A stretch of DNA of 64,000 nt from positions 31,258,014-31,322,013 of the forward strand of contig JACMZG010000008.1 in NCBI GenBank assembly GCA_018340805.1. Reading direction: 5' to 3'. The stretch is from Microvelia longipes. Taxonomy: Eukaryota > Arthropoda > Insecta > Hemiptera > Veliidae. The notes under the pieces are model-generated. The model was not told the DNA's origin, did not search any database, and saw only the letters and a program-made list of their open reading frames with translations. The translations under genes were made by a program, and so were the position numbers. Within the stretch, counting starts at the first letter, position 1. Every line of letters begins with the position of its first letter. Positions 47,266 to 58,635 of this stretch are shown in pieces.

Positions 47266-47672
47266 TATTATTATTAGTATATGGTTTTATTGATAGACTT
47301 ATATATTTCAAACAAAACAATATGTCATTAATTGACATAATGACATAATTGACATAAGTATTAATTACAGTATATCTATGTGTTAGAAATGGTCGTATTA
47401 CCTCTATATTTCATGAAATCAAAAGGTTATAATAGAAATTGGTTTTTGTGCAGGAAATAATACAAATTATTATTATTAGCATATGGTTTTATTGATAGAC
47501 ATAATTATTTCAAAGAAAACAATGTGTCATTAATTGACATAATTGACATAAGTATTAATTACAGTAATTCTATGTGTTAAAAATGGTCGTATTACCTCTA
47601 TATTTCATGAAATCAAAAAGTTATAACAGAAATTGGTTTTCGTGCAGGGAACAATACAAATTATTATTATTA
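47266..47672. repeat. 200-bp tandem duplication
   Basis: TTATTATTATTAGTATATGGTTTTATTGATAGAC begins at about 47266 and again near 47467; unit length about 202 bp. A third start (TTATTATTATTAGTTTATTG, 47660) ends the array. Copies share TGTCATTAATTGACATAA, ATGGTCGTATTACCTCTATATTTCATG and GTGCAGG.AA.AATACAAATTATT, with a few differences. Confidence 0.92.
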
Positions 47673-47794
47673 GTTTATTGTAATTTATTCCAATTTATTT
47701 ATTATATTTGTTTATAAAGTGATAAATCTAATCAAAGTTGATGAAACTCTTACAACGTTAAAAACAGAAAGTTCAGCGGTGAGCAGTTTTTGTC

Positions 47795-47805
47795 GGGGGG
47801 GGGGG
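47795..47805. repeat. G11 homopolymer
   Basis: Eleven G in a row, unusual in this AT-rich window. Confidence 0.95.
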
Positions 47806-48383
47806 ATAAGTATAGGGATCCGTCAAGTATAATTTATCTGAAATGGCGATCGGCTGGTCTTTGAAATTATCGTATCCCTGATGTACAAGATTTAATTCAT
47901 CATTGAAACCTAGGTTGTTTCTACGATGTTGATTCCTTTGCCAATAATAAACGTAGATTTTGTTGTTGTTGTTAAACTATGTCCCGTCAAAATAGATTCA
48001 GTTAACTAAAATAAATGCAAAAGTTCAAGTGCACGCTAAAGCACATTAAATTAGCACTCTGAAGATTTATCTGAAAATTGGTGCGATTCAAACATAACTG
48101 GTGGCTGATATTAAGGAAATAAATTAAATATATGGAATGACGTAACAAACTTACTTAAGGGAAAAGAAAAAATATTCAAGGTCGCTTCAGCATCAAATAG
48201 CTAGTCATAACTAGTCTGTTTAAAAATAACAATTGTTCTAATTAAAATTAACTATTTTTCAGGTAATTGTCCTCTGTAAGAGAACCATTTTCACAAAGAC
48301 CCCATAAACAATCGTATAATTCTATTTAGCGTTTTAGCATAAAAACACGCCAGTAATCTTACTTCCTAGTTTAAGACCACTGG

Positions 48384-48401
48384 TTTTTTTTTTTTTTTTT
48401 T
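48384..48401 (-). repeat. T18, possible poly(A) end of a minus-strand retroposon
   Basis: Eighteen T. On the minus strand it would be an A tail 3' of the tRNA-headed sequence starting near 49325, giving a unit of about 940 bp. No matching target duplication was found. Confidence 0.5.
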
Positions 48402-48467
48402 ACGCTTTAACCTGTAGGGTCATTTAGCGTTTTCCCCTCACTCAAATCTCACTCAACATTAACCCCT

Positions 48468-48872
48468 GAGTTTGTACACATCCAAGGAAGCACCCCCTCC
48501 GTTCATGGTAGCACATGTAACTGGTTCACAGTGTGTCTAGTTCATCCAGCCCAACCAGACTCTATCCAAACTCACTGCTCTGGCTAGTGCCCGCGACTAG
48601 TTCACAGTTTGCCTAGTTCATCTAGAACTGCTAGATTCTGGCTAGGCTCACCGTTTTGGCTAGCGTCGACTACTAGTTCACTGTGTGCTTGTTTCATCTA
48701 GTCTTACTAGCTCCTCTGATCACATTAGTCTCACTTGACCTCGTACTTCCAGTTTCACCAATCCCATCAGTTCCACTAGCATCACCAGACTCTAGCTAGG
48801 CTCACCGCTCTGGCCAGTCCAGCGCCACCCGACAAAGAACTCTAGCACCCAGATGTCAGTGTGTACAAACTC
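48468..48872. repeat. GC-richer block with 76-bp degenerate tandem array
   Basis: ACTGGTTCACAG, ACTAGTTCACAG and ACTAGTTCACTG start at 48520, 48596 and 48672, spaced exactly 76 bp. A fourth degenerate copy follows to about 48825 (CCAGACTCTAGC.AGGCTCACCGCTCTGGCCAG resembles the first unit). The block is flanked by the perfect 12-bp inverted pair GAGTTTGTACAC (48468-48479) and GTGTACAAACTC (48861-48872). Confidence 0.82.
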
Positions 48873-49099
48873 ATTCTATAGCCCTGACCTGAAAGTCAAA
48901 GCTCCGCAGTGCTATTTGGAGACGTCTGTCTTCAAGAACCGAGCACTTTGTTCCTAGTCACTTACGTTACTCGAGTCGCCGCCATCACTTTCACTGACTA
49001 AGTTTTCGGACATACAAAGGCTCAGTATATCTTTCCGACCTTCATCTCCCCCAGCCCGCAGAACATTAACTTTTCGTGAGCTATAGAGACAACGGAAAC

Positions 49100-49325
49100 G
49101 TGGATCCAGACTTGTCTCAGATGAAACTAGATCCAACCCTGCATTTGCGTATTAGTAGCCAAGGAAACCACGTAAAAACCTTGGCTGGGTTGGCCGGCCT
49201 TGAATTCAAGACCTCCCGAGTGTACGGTACAAGGGATAACCTCATATTGAGGTCCTCCTCCGGCTGGATATGAACCCTCGACCTCCAGGTCGAAAGGCGA
49301 GCGCTCTACCACTGAGTATAGCACT
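49100..49325 (-). mobile_element. tRNA-headed SINE-like sequence
   Basis: The minus strand starts with a tRNA-like head: CTCAGTGGTAGAGCGCTCGCC (A-box region), TTTCGACCTGGAGGTC, then GGGTTCATATCC (B box). An anticodon-loop reading gives TTC, but the anticodon and T stems are mismatched, so it is not a functional tRNA. The body continues with GAGGTTATCCCTTGTACCG, TTTTTACGTGGTTTCCTTGGC and CGCAAATGCAGGG. GTGGTTTCC...GCAAATGC is a layout I associate with insect SINE bodies. The element may continue to the T18 at 48384-48401. A minus frame at 48954-49136 contains LDPRFR, only loosely like hAT transposases. Confidence 0.7.
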
Positions 49326-49331
49326 TTTATT

Positions 49332-49895
49332 AGGGTTTCGAAGATAATCTTTGAAACCCTTATACTTTTTATCAAGCGTCTGTCTGTCCAATTTCACATC
49401 TCTGGAACTACAAAAGCTAGAATGTTGAAGTTTAGTTAAGTTAGTTAGTTAGTTAAGTTAAGTTAAGTTAGTTAAGTAAGTTAGTTACTAAGTTAGTTAG
49501 TTGAAGTTTAGTTACATATGTAACTATTTTATCCAACAACAGGAAAAATATAGGCAACTATCTGGCATGCGCATTTGAAAGTTAATTTTAGCAATTTCAA
49601 AATTGCACTTTCGCGCATGCACAAAAAAGAAATATTTTTAAAAAAAATCATGTGGGGTATCAAATAGAAGGTATTGATGGGTAGAACACAAATATGCATC
49701 CCTTTTTCAAAATGGCGACCATAATACCCGCCAAAAATATAAAAAACCACCAAAAATTGGTTGTCCCCCCCCAACTAACCCAAAATGAGCAGCCCTAAAA
49801 ATATGAAAAAAACGCTCAATGGCCCTGTACGGGCCATTGAAATTCTTCGGATAAAAAGTTTCAAAAGTTAATTTTAGTAATTTCAAAATTACACA
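49332..49895. repeat. Head of the GCGAAGC-array repeat, with inverted pairs
   Basis: AGGGTTTCGAAGA / TCTTTGAAACCCT (49332-49360) is a hairpin. A GTTA-rich run lies at 49435-49515. GCATGCGCATTTGAAAG...CTTTCGCGCATGC (49565-49620) is an imperfect palindrome, and TTTCAAAAGTTAATTTTAGTAATTTCAAAATTAC near 49860 repeats its centre. ATGGCGACCATAATACCCGCC parallels the ATGGCGGC words of the 27251 repeat. The 81-codon minus frame is repeat sequence. Confidence 0.65.
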
Positions 49896-49899
49896 TACG

Positions 49900-50960
49900 C
49901 AAGCCCTAGAATGTTATGTAATGTTTTACTCTTTGCTTTAAAATTAGGCACTGATAACCATGTACATAAAGGCGAACGAAGCGAGCCCTAGAATAATATG
50001 TTATGTTTTTATTCTATGCTTTAAAATTAGGTACTGATAAAAATGTTATGTAATGTTTTACTCTTTGCTTTAAAATTAGGTACTGATAAACATATACAGA
50101 AAGGCGAGCGAAGCGAGCCCTAAAATATTGGGTATAAGTTTGTTATAAATAGTTTAAAATACAGTGTTAGTTTTTAAAACTTAAATAGTTATAATAGGCT
50201 AGAAACAAACAAACACATAAAGGCGGGCGAAGCGAGCCCTTATATTATTATTATGTTATGTTTACATTTTTCACTAAAATTAGGTATCGACAAACACGTA
50301 TAGGCGAGCGAAGCGAGCCCTAGAATAATATGGTAAAGTTTGATTCTAAAGTTTAAAATTGGCTAGTAACAAACAAGCTCATAAAGCGAGTCCTGGAATA
50401 TTATTTTGTTTTTTGTTTGTAATAAAATTAGGTACTGATATACATACACAAATGCGAGCGGATCGAGTCCTAGAATGTTAAGTTATATTATAATTATTTT
50501 TCCTAAAATCAGTTATTGACAAACAAACACATATAGGCGAGCGAAGCGAGCCCTAGAATATTAGGCAAAATTACATTTTTATCCTGAAAAATTAGTTAGT
50601 AACAAACATACAAATGAAGGCGAATATATATTATGAAAACATAATATATATTATGTTTTCTTTTTAGTATATGAAGATTTAGGTCTTCCGGTGGTGACCG
50701 CGTCAATGTAGATGACAGGTAGGTCTTCCGGTGGCGGTCTCCACAGGAAGAACTAAATCTTCATGACAATAACCGCGGAAGCCTACGCAGTTTTTTAGTA
50801 TATGCTTCAAATTAGGTACTGATAAGTAAACTCAGAAAGGCGAGCGAAGCGAGCTCTGGAATATTATGTTATATTTTATTTATTTTTTCTAAAATTAGGT
50901 ATCAACAAACTCAATTAAATAGGCGATCAAAGCGAGTCGTATAATAATAAGTAAAAGTAT
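49900..50960. repeat. Tandem array of about 80-bp units with GGCGAGCGAAGCGAGCC
   Basis: The GC-rich core occurs near 49971, 50103, 50222, 50303, 50383 (decayed), 50453, 50537, 50617 (broken), 50838 and 50921. Spacing is mostly about 80 bp, with longer steps of 119-132 bp in the first units. Between cores are AAAATTAGGTACTGATAAACA and CTAGAATATTATGTTATGTTTTA. The core folds as GGC-GA-GC-GAA-GC-GA-GCC. Confidence 0.9.
50661..50804. mobile_element. 118-bp GC-rich structured insert with 13-bp flanking direct repeats
   Basis: TTTTTAGTATATG occurs at 50661-50673 and 50792-50804, flanking a 118-bp insert unlike the surrounding array. The insert contains AGATTTAGGTCTTCCGGTGG...GGTCTTCCGGTGGCGG...CCACAGGAAGAACTAAATCT, so AGATTTAG.TCTTCC pairs with GGAAGA.CTAAATCT over most of its length, followed by a tail CATGACAATAACCGCGGAAGCCTACGCAG. 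The direct repeats are of the length made by LINE-type target priming. I do not recognise the RNA or element it came from. Confidence 0.6.
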
Positions 50961-51479
50961 GATTTTATAGTATTAATACATGCAATTTATGAAAATATCT
51001 GAGAAACCCTTATAATGCTTGCAAAGCAAGCACTTTGACGGATTTTTTAATCTTACAAACTGTAGCTAAAAAATTCTCTACAAAAATTTTAAGCTTTTTA
51101 ATATGTTATATTTTAAGGTTTTAGATAGGCTTAGATGGGATGAAATAAACTTTAATAGGTCTTTTGATATATTAAGCTTCTAGTTTGGAAGATTTAGGAT
51201 TATTTGTAAAAACCTCCTGCTCAATTAATTAGACTATGATTCACTGCTGTTATTATACATCTTGCAAGTCATTATAAGTCAAAACTTGATTTCAAGTTGA
51301 AGTTTATAAACGTCTAAGGTCAATAACAAGTTTAAAATCAAAAATAAACATAGAAATGTACCTCAAGGCAAAATTAAATATTATTTATTAATTTTATCTC
51401 CAGACGTGTATAATATGAAGTTTATTGACTAGTGTTAATACATACATCATACATACATGCATTAACATACATTACAAAG

Positions 51480-52010
51480 GAGAAAATTTACTTTTTCTCC
51501 CAAGGGATTAAAAAGTAACTTTTCTTCCTTGGGTGTAAAATTACCTTTTTCTCAAAAAAAGCTTCTAAGGTTGGGGGTCATGGAGAGGGTTAGGGAGATT
51601 AGTGAGGATGGATTTTTTAACGAACGTCATAAAAAGTTCTTCATTAGACGGCTAAATGGCACGATATTTGATTGTTTGTTTGTACGTCTCGCGATAACTG
51701 CCGTAAAAATTGACCGATTTTGATCAAATTCGGTCAGCGTGTAGTACTAATTACATGTCAGAGCTGTATAGTTTTTGGATTAAAATCGAACATAGTTTTT
51801 AACATAGCGGCCAACCAACCGCTATAAAGTGGAGCACTTAAAAATTAATTTTGTACGATAGAATCAAGTTGTATCTCGTTTGAAAGCCCTTAAAGAGTAG
51901 AAAAATAAAATATATGTTTCATTGTCAAAATTTTTCAAAGTGGTGGCAAAAATTGTGAATTCAAAAAAATTAAGTTTAAAGGAATATATTGAGTAATATG
52001 TCGTTGAATA
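51480..52010 (+). repeat. ACTGCCGTAAAAATTGA repeat family, plus copy
   Basis: GTACGTCTCGCGATAACTGCCGTAAAAATTGACCGATTTTGATCAAATTCGG, TGTCAGAGCTGTATAGTTTTTGG, TATCTCGTTTGAAAGCCCTTAAAGAG, ATATATGTTTCATTGTCAAA match the minus copy at 27251-27545. The 64-codon plus frame at 51529-51723 is repeat sequence. Confidence 0.75.
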
Positions 52011-52174
52011 GCTCTTGATTAGTAGAACATGTTATATAAACAAATATATAAACAAAAAATGTTATATAACAAATTCAGAAAAATTAAACATGACGGCCAT
52101 AATTTTATACAGTAATAAGATTTTACTAATTTTATAAGTATTTTCTAGGAAAAGGATCAATTGTTATGTATTTT

Positions 52175-52315
52175 AGATACTTAGCGAGCGAAGTGAGTAC
52201 TTTTTACTGTATATTATTAATAATCACAATCTTGCGAGCGAAGGAGTCCTTTTTTACTGTGTAAAATTCTAAATATACGCTATCAAGCGAGCGTAGCAAG
52301 CCTTTATTTTCTATG
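52175..52315. repeat. Short array of decayed GCGAGCGAAG motifs
   Basis: TTAGCGAGCGAAGTGAGTAC, CTTGCGAGCGAAGGAGTCC and CAAGCGAGCGTAGCAAGCC occur about 50 bp apart, each followed by TTTTTACTGT or similar. Confidence 0.8.
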
Positions 52316-52379
52316 CATAATTCACTATGCATAAACGAGCTATTCTACTATCTATAATTAGTACCTACTGTCTATATTA

Positions 52380-52460
<81 letters not shown>
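52380..52460. repeat. (TA)n microsatellite
   Basis: About 80 bp of pure TA. Confidence 0.95.
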
Positions 52461-52461
<1 letters not shown>

Positions 52462-52920
52462 CAATATCATATATTGAATATTTTTATATCATTAAAATCA
52501 TAAATTTTTAATATATCTAGACATGTTAATTTTTTTTTAAATAACTAGGGTTTAAACTTATTATGCAACAGTAACGAAGAATACACGGGTGAAATACATT
52601 GGATTTGATCATAAAAAATCTTTAAGGGAACAAACAAATATTGTAGAAGAAACTCCTAACATTTCTTATAATCACCAAGAAACCCACTTATAAATTTACT
52701 GGGAGTGCGATAACATGGTGAACCAAAGAAAAAAACTAACTATCTTTATGCTTTAGTATAGTATGGTGAGGTAACGGCTTAGGTAACGGCTCTGGCAAAC
52801 GCTATTAAAAATTGTATTAACTTAAAACCTTAAGTTAAGAGAGTAAAAAGAGCTTAGGAAGATAAAAAAAATGACTCATATGAATGAGTGATGATATGAT
52901 GATGATGAATCATATGTCAT

Positions 52921-53030
52921 TATATATATATATATAATATAATATATATATAATATATATATATATATATTATATATATATATATATAATATATATATAT
53001 ATATATAATATATATATATATAATATAAAA
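52921..53030. repeat. (TA)n microsatellite with interruptions
   Basis: About 110 bp of TA broken by AATATAAT phase changes. Confidence 0.95.
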
Positions 53031-53796
53031 AGGTAAAAATATCCAATAAAACGGCTCAAATAATGCTTCTAAATCTGGACTGTAAGAATAAAAATTTTAG
53101 CTACAAATTCTCAATTCAACAAGATATCAATAAACCAATTTCTTAACCAAACCAGTTTTGGCACCAATTTTAAATACAATTTTTTACAACTTAATTTTTA
53201 ATAATAATTAATAGTGTGTATTTAAAAATTAATAGTTTAACTTATTAAAAATTCTACTTAGTTAACTAACTTAATAAATTCTAATAAATTACCTTTGAAT
53301 TTAATTAAATTTGTTAGAATATTTATTTATGCAAATGAAAGATCAAATAAATAAATAAATAAATGAGAAGGGCGAAATTAAAATCGGTTTCATAAATAAA
53401 AATCACGGGGGGGGCCTTGTTGTATGTAATATTATAATTGTTAAATATAAGTATTTAACCAATGTTATTATTATATATTTAATTTTAAACAAGAGAAATT
53501 ATTAAGTTTCCATCTAACATAAATTTAAAAAATTACTTACTACTCGATATAATTAATTATAAATAACTAGTCTGTCAATCAGAAATAAATAAATGTGTTA
53601 TGTCAACAGAAAGAAAAGCTAATTATTTTGACTTTATTACCATAGGCTGTACTGAAATAATAAATATAGTAGTAATAATATTAGTAATAATATTTAGTAT
53701 CATGTAGATAATATTTAAATCTTTGTGTATTATGTGAACTTAGCAATTGCAGTAAAAGTTCTTATGCTATAGTCCTGTACGTGTATTTATTGAGCC
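53031..53796. other. No gene seen
   Basis: AT-rich; an (AAAT)n run near 53343-53364 and a short G run near 53405-53414. Nothing else. Confidence 0.5.
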
Positions 53797-55055
53797 TTTT
53801 TACTTTTCCTTATTTATACCGTAGGTATATAGGAAAAGTATTGTGATTGCGAAAAAATCCGAAACCGGGATGAAACCGGAATAATCCGTTTCAGGTGTTT
53901 TAAAGGCCTCCGGAGTGGTTCTCTCAAAGTTGTCTGTCTGCATGTGTGTGTGTGTATGTTTGTTATCATCCTTGCCCCTAGTGTATTTATACTAGTGAAT
54001 TGAAACTCTGTAGAAAAATCAAACTACCGCTGTAGTTGAGCTATTAAGAAAATATTTTTTTACTCATTAACCCGCAATAATGCAGCGAAAAGTTTGAAAA
54101 ATCTTAAACCGTAGAAAAAGTATGCGATCCGATTGAAACTGGGCACGCATGTAGGTATGTATAAGATTAACATGTGTGCCAAGGTTCATCTCATTATCAG
54201 CTTTAGTTACATTTTTATTGAATGACTTGTGCACGTTTTTTCAAAATTGTAAAAATTCAGAAAATAATTCAATTGAGTTGAAATTTAGTACAAGTGTATA
54301 ACTTTACTTAATAAATAAGTACATAAAGTTTAATGCGACAAGTATATCCGTGATTTTTGTTGGATTATTAAAGATAAGTTACAATGAGCGTGGTCAGTAC
54401 TGTATGGGATGACCGCTGAGAATAAAACGGATGCATTAACTATCTTAGGACGAGCGAAGCGAGTCTGAATCAAGTTGGAGTTAAAATTTGGCGAATTATG
54501 TATTCTGAGGACGAGCGAAGCGAGTCCAAAGCAGGGAGGACGAGCGTGGCGAATTCGATGTGATATGGTAAAGTTCCGAGATATCCCGTACCCGATTTTA
54601 AAGATGTTAATAGTTTTTTATGTTTATCTTGAATGTAGTATAATATTTTTTTATCACGTAGGATTCGCTACACTTATCCTCCCAGCTTCGGACTCGCTTC
54701 GCTCGTCCTCAGAATCAGAATATACAATTTTTCCGCGTTTTATAATATCTTGAAATTTTCCATAATTGTGGGTTAATGATGTCATATTCCAAAAACATAT
54801 TCCGAATAGGACAACTAAAGCGTTAGACTGATTTTTGTACGAAGTTTCAACTCTCTAGCATTAATACACTGGGCGCTACGATGATATCAGACACACGCAC
54901 ACACACATACAGACAGACAACTTTGAGAAAACCACTCCGGAGGCCTTTAAAACCCGCATGAAACTGATAATTCTGGTTTCATCCCGGTTTCGGATTTTTT
55001 TGCAAACACAATACTTTTCCTATATAATTACGGTATAAATGAGGAAAAGTAAAAA
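53797..55055. mobile_element. Near full-length GTATAA-family TIR element
   Basis: Left arm (53797-about 54090) and right arm (about 54745-55055) are reverse complements with scattered differences. From the tips inward: TTTTACTTTTCCT.ATTTATACCGTA..TATATAGGAAAAGTATTGTG; AAAAATCCGAAACCGGGATGAAACC; AAAGGCCTCCGGAGTGGTT; CTCAAAGTTGTCTGTCTG; (TG)n; TATCATC; AGTGTATT.AT.CTAG; GTTGAAACT. Each tip is itself a palindrome (ACTTTTCCT...AGGAAAAGT). A second, inner inverted pair carries TTCTGAGGACGAGCGAAGCGAGTCC at about 54505-54530 and 54680-54710. There is no transposase; a 92-codon plus frame (54475-54753) spans the inner palindrome. A target duplication is not evident. Confidence 0.88.
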
Positions 55056-57494
55056 TATCTTTTAGGAACAGATTTATTAAATTATACTGAGTGGTACAAG
55101 TCCAGTACATCACCCTGAGAATACTAACTTCCGATGGAGATATAACGATCAAAATGATATTCCACTAAGTTGACTACTATGAGTTCTAACTGGAACCTGG
55201 TTCAAAAAAGCAATTCATTTTTGGTAACCATGGCTCTTGCAAATATGATTAAAAAATGTGTGTATTATAGGGCAACTTTAAAAAGTTAAATTGAAGCATT
55301 CTATAATATGGAGCATTTCGAAACTATATCATAGCCTGAACAATTTGATAATCACAGAATTTCGGTAATTTTTCAAGAACTGTATATCCATAGGTTATCA
55401 AAAAAATAATATGAACTCACAGTGGTTGACTTAATGAGGGTAGATACCAATTTCATTTCGACAGTCACATATGAAGAACGTAAAGAAATTACCACCCTGT
55501 ACAGTTATTCATTCACAAATAAACAGACTATGGTCATTTACAAAGTTCCATTTTAAAGCCTTACAAAAAGAACATAGCTAACTCATTTTAACAGGTGAGT
55601 AAGCTCTAGTGTATCTGCCGGCATTAACTCTTATCTACATTGGCATAGATTATGATTTATGGGCTAAGTACAATTGGCAGAATTGATTTAATGTATTTTA
55701 ATGGTGGGACCTTTTGAGCTAATATTGGGTACTTTTATTGTATATTTTCGTTCCGGTCTACTAGGTAATTGACCTCTGCCCAAAACGGCAGACAAAAGGT
55801 TTTCATTTAGGTTAATTAAGCAAACTACTTTGCAAAATATTACTCTGGGAATCTTCATTCAAAATTGTGTGTCTTTTTAAGGAAACTTTGACTTGCTCTA
55901 CCAAGCAAAAGGGCAAATCATAAGGCGGCGGATAACTGCAATAAAATATGCACACTTACCAGAATAGAATTACGAGGGGTTTACTGTTGGAGTCATTAGT
56001 TGATATTTAATCATTTTGGTCACCATAACAATTGCTATTGTTTGTTATAGCCCCTGATCTGTGGTGGCAGACTAGTTTAATCCAGATTAGACCACCAAGT
56101 ATGGTCAATTCAAGGAATCAAACCTTTGGGTCTTCTCAGTCACGACTTTTGTCATGGACTGTTGAACTAACAGGCACGGAGGCCCAAGATAGTTTTTAAT
56201 ATTTTAACTACTGAGAAATAAAATGGCAATAGACCCAGAGGATCCTAGAGAATGTTTCATATTTTAAGTATTGAAAAATAAAGTAATGATAGGGACGAAG
56301 AGCTCAAGAAAATGTATCTAATAAATTCTACCTATTTGATTGCGGGTATGTGGATATGTAAAAATTTCGGTTGGGGCGTATGCCAGTGATTTCAAAATTC
56401 GAAACTTTGCAGTTCTCAGTAATTTGTATACTCACGAAAGTTGGCGAAACCGAAACTTGTTTGAATGATTTGAATTAGGTAAATTATTTCAAGATACTTA
56501 AGAGTTGATGTCTTCGCCTCATTATATTATGTTAGCTGAATTGATTTGGTAGTCAGAGTGATCATCGAGTCGTTTTTAGTTCCAATGGAATTCTGTAAAG
56601 AACTCCCAGTATAATTAGAAAACATAAAATAAATCATTAAACCCCGCTAAGCAATCTTGGCGCTGTTCTGCCTGATTTTAAACAAAAAAAATATTGCTTT
56701 TAATTATTCATTAATTTACATATTTACAACAAACATAACATCTTTTTCGCTTATTTATGTTAATTTCCTAAAAAAGAAATGAAACGGATTAACTTTGAAA
56801 CAAGACACGTTCAAAAATTAAGATATTTTTCCTTCCGCACGGAGTGGATCGAAATAAAGAAACGCGAATATAAATATTAACATTGGAAATGCAAAAATAA
56901 ATACCTTATAATGAATTAAGACTGAGTGCAAGATGCCGGCAACTGGTTTAACTGTCAAAAGGAATTGACAGACGAGAAATATCTTTTATAATAATTGGTT
57001 TTACTTTTTATCTTACAGTGGAGTCAATGAATATGAAAAAATAAATTGTCTGTTCAAATTATTCATTCTATGTCAGTCAGTTAGTCATTTATTTTTAAGA
57101 AATTAACATGTGCCTGTCAGTAGATAGAGATTATGTGTTAGAGAGATTCTTAATATATTAAAGACATTGAGACTCAGGGCAATACTGTAAATATGAACGA
57201 TAATAGATTTTTTTAGAATAGACTTTTTTAATTAAATTATAAATTTTATTTAACGTGCTTTTTGCTTGTTACATTTTCTAGGTGTCTCTCGCACAATTAT
57301 ATTGTGTCAACTATTCATGTTTTGCAAAACACGGTAGTATCAAATGATATATAGATTTTATCCCTCTCATATTAGGCATTTTTAAATAAAAATTGCTATG
57401 AGGTCGTCAGCATAAAATTAGTGGTGACAAGGGGAGGGAGGGAAAGATACATACTGAATTGGACTTCTGATTTCATAACTGTATATATTTTTTT
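55056..57494. other. No gene seen in 2.4 kb; one short duplication
   Basis: Base composition is a little more even than in neighbouring DNA, which may mean an old decayed element, but no frame or motif is supportable. GGTGGCAGACTA...ATTAGACCACC (56062-56096) is a weak hairpin. A degenerate duplication of about 62 bp lies near 56188-56310 (AATATTTTAACTACTGAGAAATAAAATGGCAAT / CATATTTTAAGTATTGAAAAATAAAGTAATGAT). Confidence 0.45.
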
Positions 57495-57829
57495 ACCCTG
57501 ATTATTTATACTTTTCCACATTTGTACCGTAAACATTATAGTAAACGTATCGTATTTGCACTAAAATGATGAAACCTGGATTTTTACTGAATCATTATTT
57601 TGGTGTTTTTCAGACCTCCTGAGTAGTTTTTTACATATTTGTTTGTTTTTATGTGTGTGTTTATGCGAGAGAGTTGAAAGTTACTATCTATTCAGAAAAT
57701 AATTTTCATCATGACATCATAAACTGAAATTAATGACTCAGCATTAACTATCAAAAATTAAAAAATCACAGATATATGATCAGTTGGATTTGAAATTTAG
57801 CACGCATTTAGAACTATAAAAGATCAATC
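57495..57829 (+). repeat. GTATAA-family left-end fragment, diverged
   Basis: ATACTTTTCCACATTTGTACCGTAAACATTATAG, GAAACCTGGATTTTTACTGAATCAT, TGGTGTTTTTCAGACCTCCTGAGTAGTTTTTTAC, (TG)n, TATGCGAGAGAGTTGAAAG and GATCAGTTGGATTTGAAATTTAGCACGC follow the family order. Confidence 0.75.
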
Positions 57830-58630
57830 AATGTTTTTTTGCAAAGAAAGATGTCTTTATTTATTTTTTATGGGGCGCTGAATCGAATGAAATCGGTTAG
57901 AAATCGATACCACTTTAAGTGACCAAAAAGTCAGGAAACCAAAATTATGGTTGGTAAAAAATAAGTTTTGAGTAACGGGTTCTTTTTCTATGTTATTTGG
58001 GGGTGTTGAATTTAATAAAACCGGTTCAGAGCCGATACGACCACTTAGTCAAAAAAGGGTGGTCAATTACCGGATAACCTAAAATACAGCCGTTAAACAA
58101 CACATTTCAAGTTAGGAATTGTATTCCATATTTTTGGGCTTGTGAGTTGAACAAAAGTGGTCCGGTGTTGATACAAGCATTCAAAATTCACAAAGGTAGT
58201 ACCTGGGTTCTAATCTGGTAAGGGCGATAATTTTTTATCGTTTTATTCGCATTATATAAGTTTACAACTACAAAACAATTCTGGCATGATGGTACGCAAT
58301 CCGAATTTCCTTTGGATGAGAGTTTCTGTGTTTAGCAATCATATTCTTGCGTAAGGTTTGGGTTAATGCTTTATACTTGAGAAGTTACTTACTTTTTCTT
58401 TATGGAAACCTTTATAGATAAACAATAACTGGGCTTTAAAGTAGTGCAAATAATATTGTGCACTACCAATTTTAGAGGTATAATTATATAACCAACAGGA
58501 TAATTATGCGCAGTTTGTTTTAAAAATACAGAAAAAACTAGTTACCATTAGTGTTTGATAATTGAGTTTCTCAAGTATAAAGCATACTGGAGCAATTGAT
58601 ACATTCGAGAAACATCGCTTACGAAAAATT
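57830..58630 (-). repeat. GGCGC-family composite, minus copy
   Basis: Reading the plus strand: GGGGCGCTGAATCGAATGAAATCGGTTAG, AAGTGACCAAAAAGTC, AGTGGTCCGGTGTTGATACAAGC, GGTAGTACCTGGGTTCTAATCTGGTAAGGGCGATAATTTTTTATCG, TTTACAACTACAA, AATTCTGGCATGATGG..., then a decayed head with both arms (to about 58620). CTGGGTTCTAATCTGG is the B-box-like segment in its sense orientation. Confidence 0.78.
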
Positions 58631-58635
58631 TCCTT

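Noticed and set aside
48954..49136. Minus frame with LDPRFR, loosely like the hAT/ZBED C-terminal signature
   Set aside because: Only a six-residue match; the rest does not continue as hAT, and the region sits in a SINE-like sequence.
49250..49325. Functional tRNA with anticodon TTC
   Set aside because: Box A and B are good but the anticodon and T stems have mismatches and the acceptor stem is not convincing; it joins a SINE-like body.
49900..50960. CRISPR-like array, because of regular GC-rich repeats and about 65-bp spacers
   Set aside because: The spacers are themselves repeated from unit to unit, and the context is eukaryotic.
54475..54753. 92-codon plus frame
   Set aside because: It lies across the inner palindrome of a TIR element and depends on its GCGAAGC repeats.
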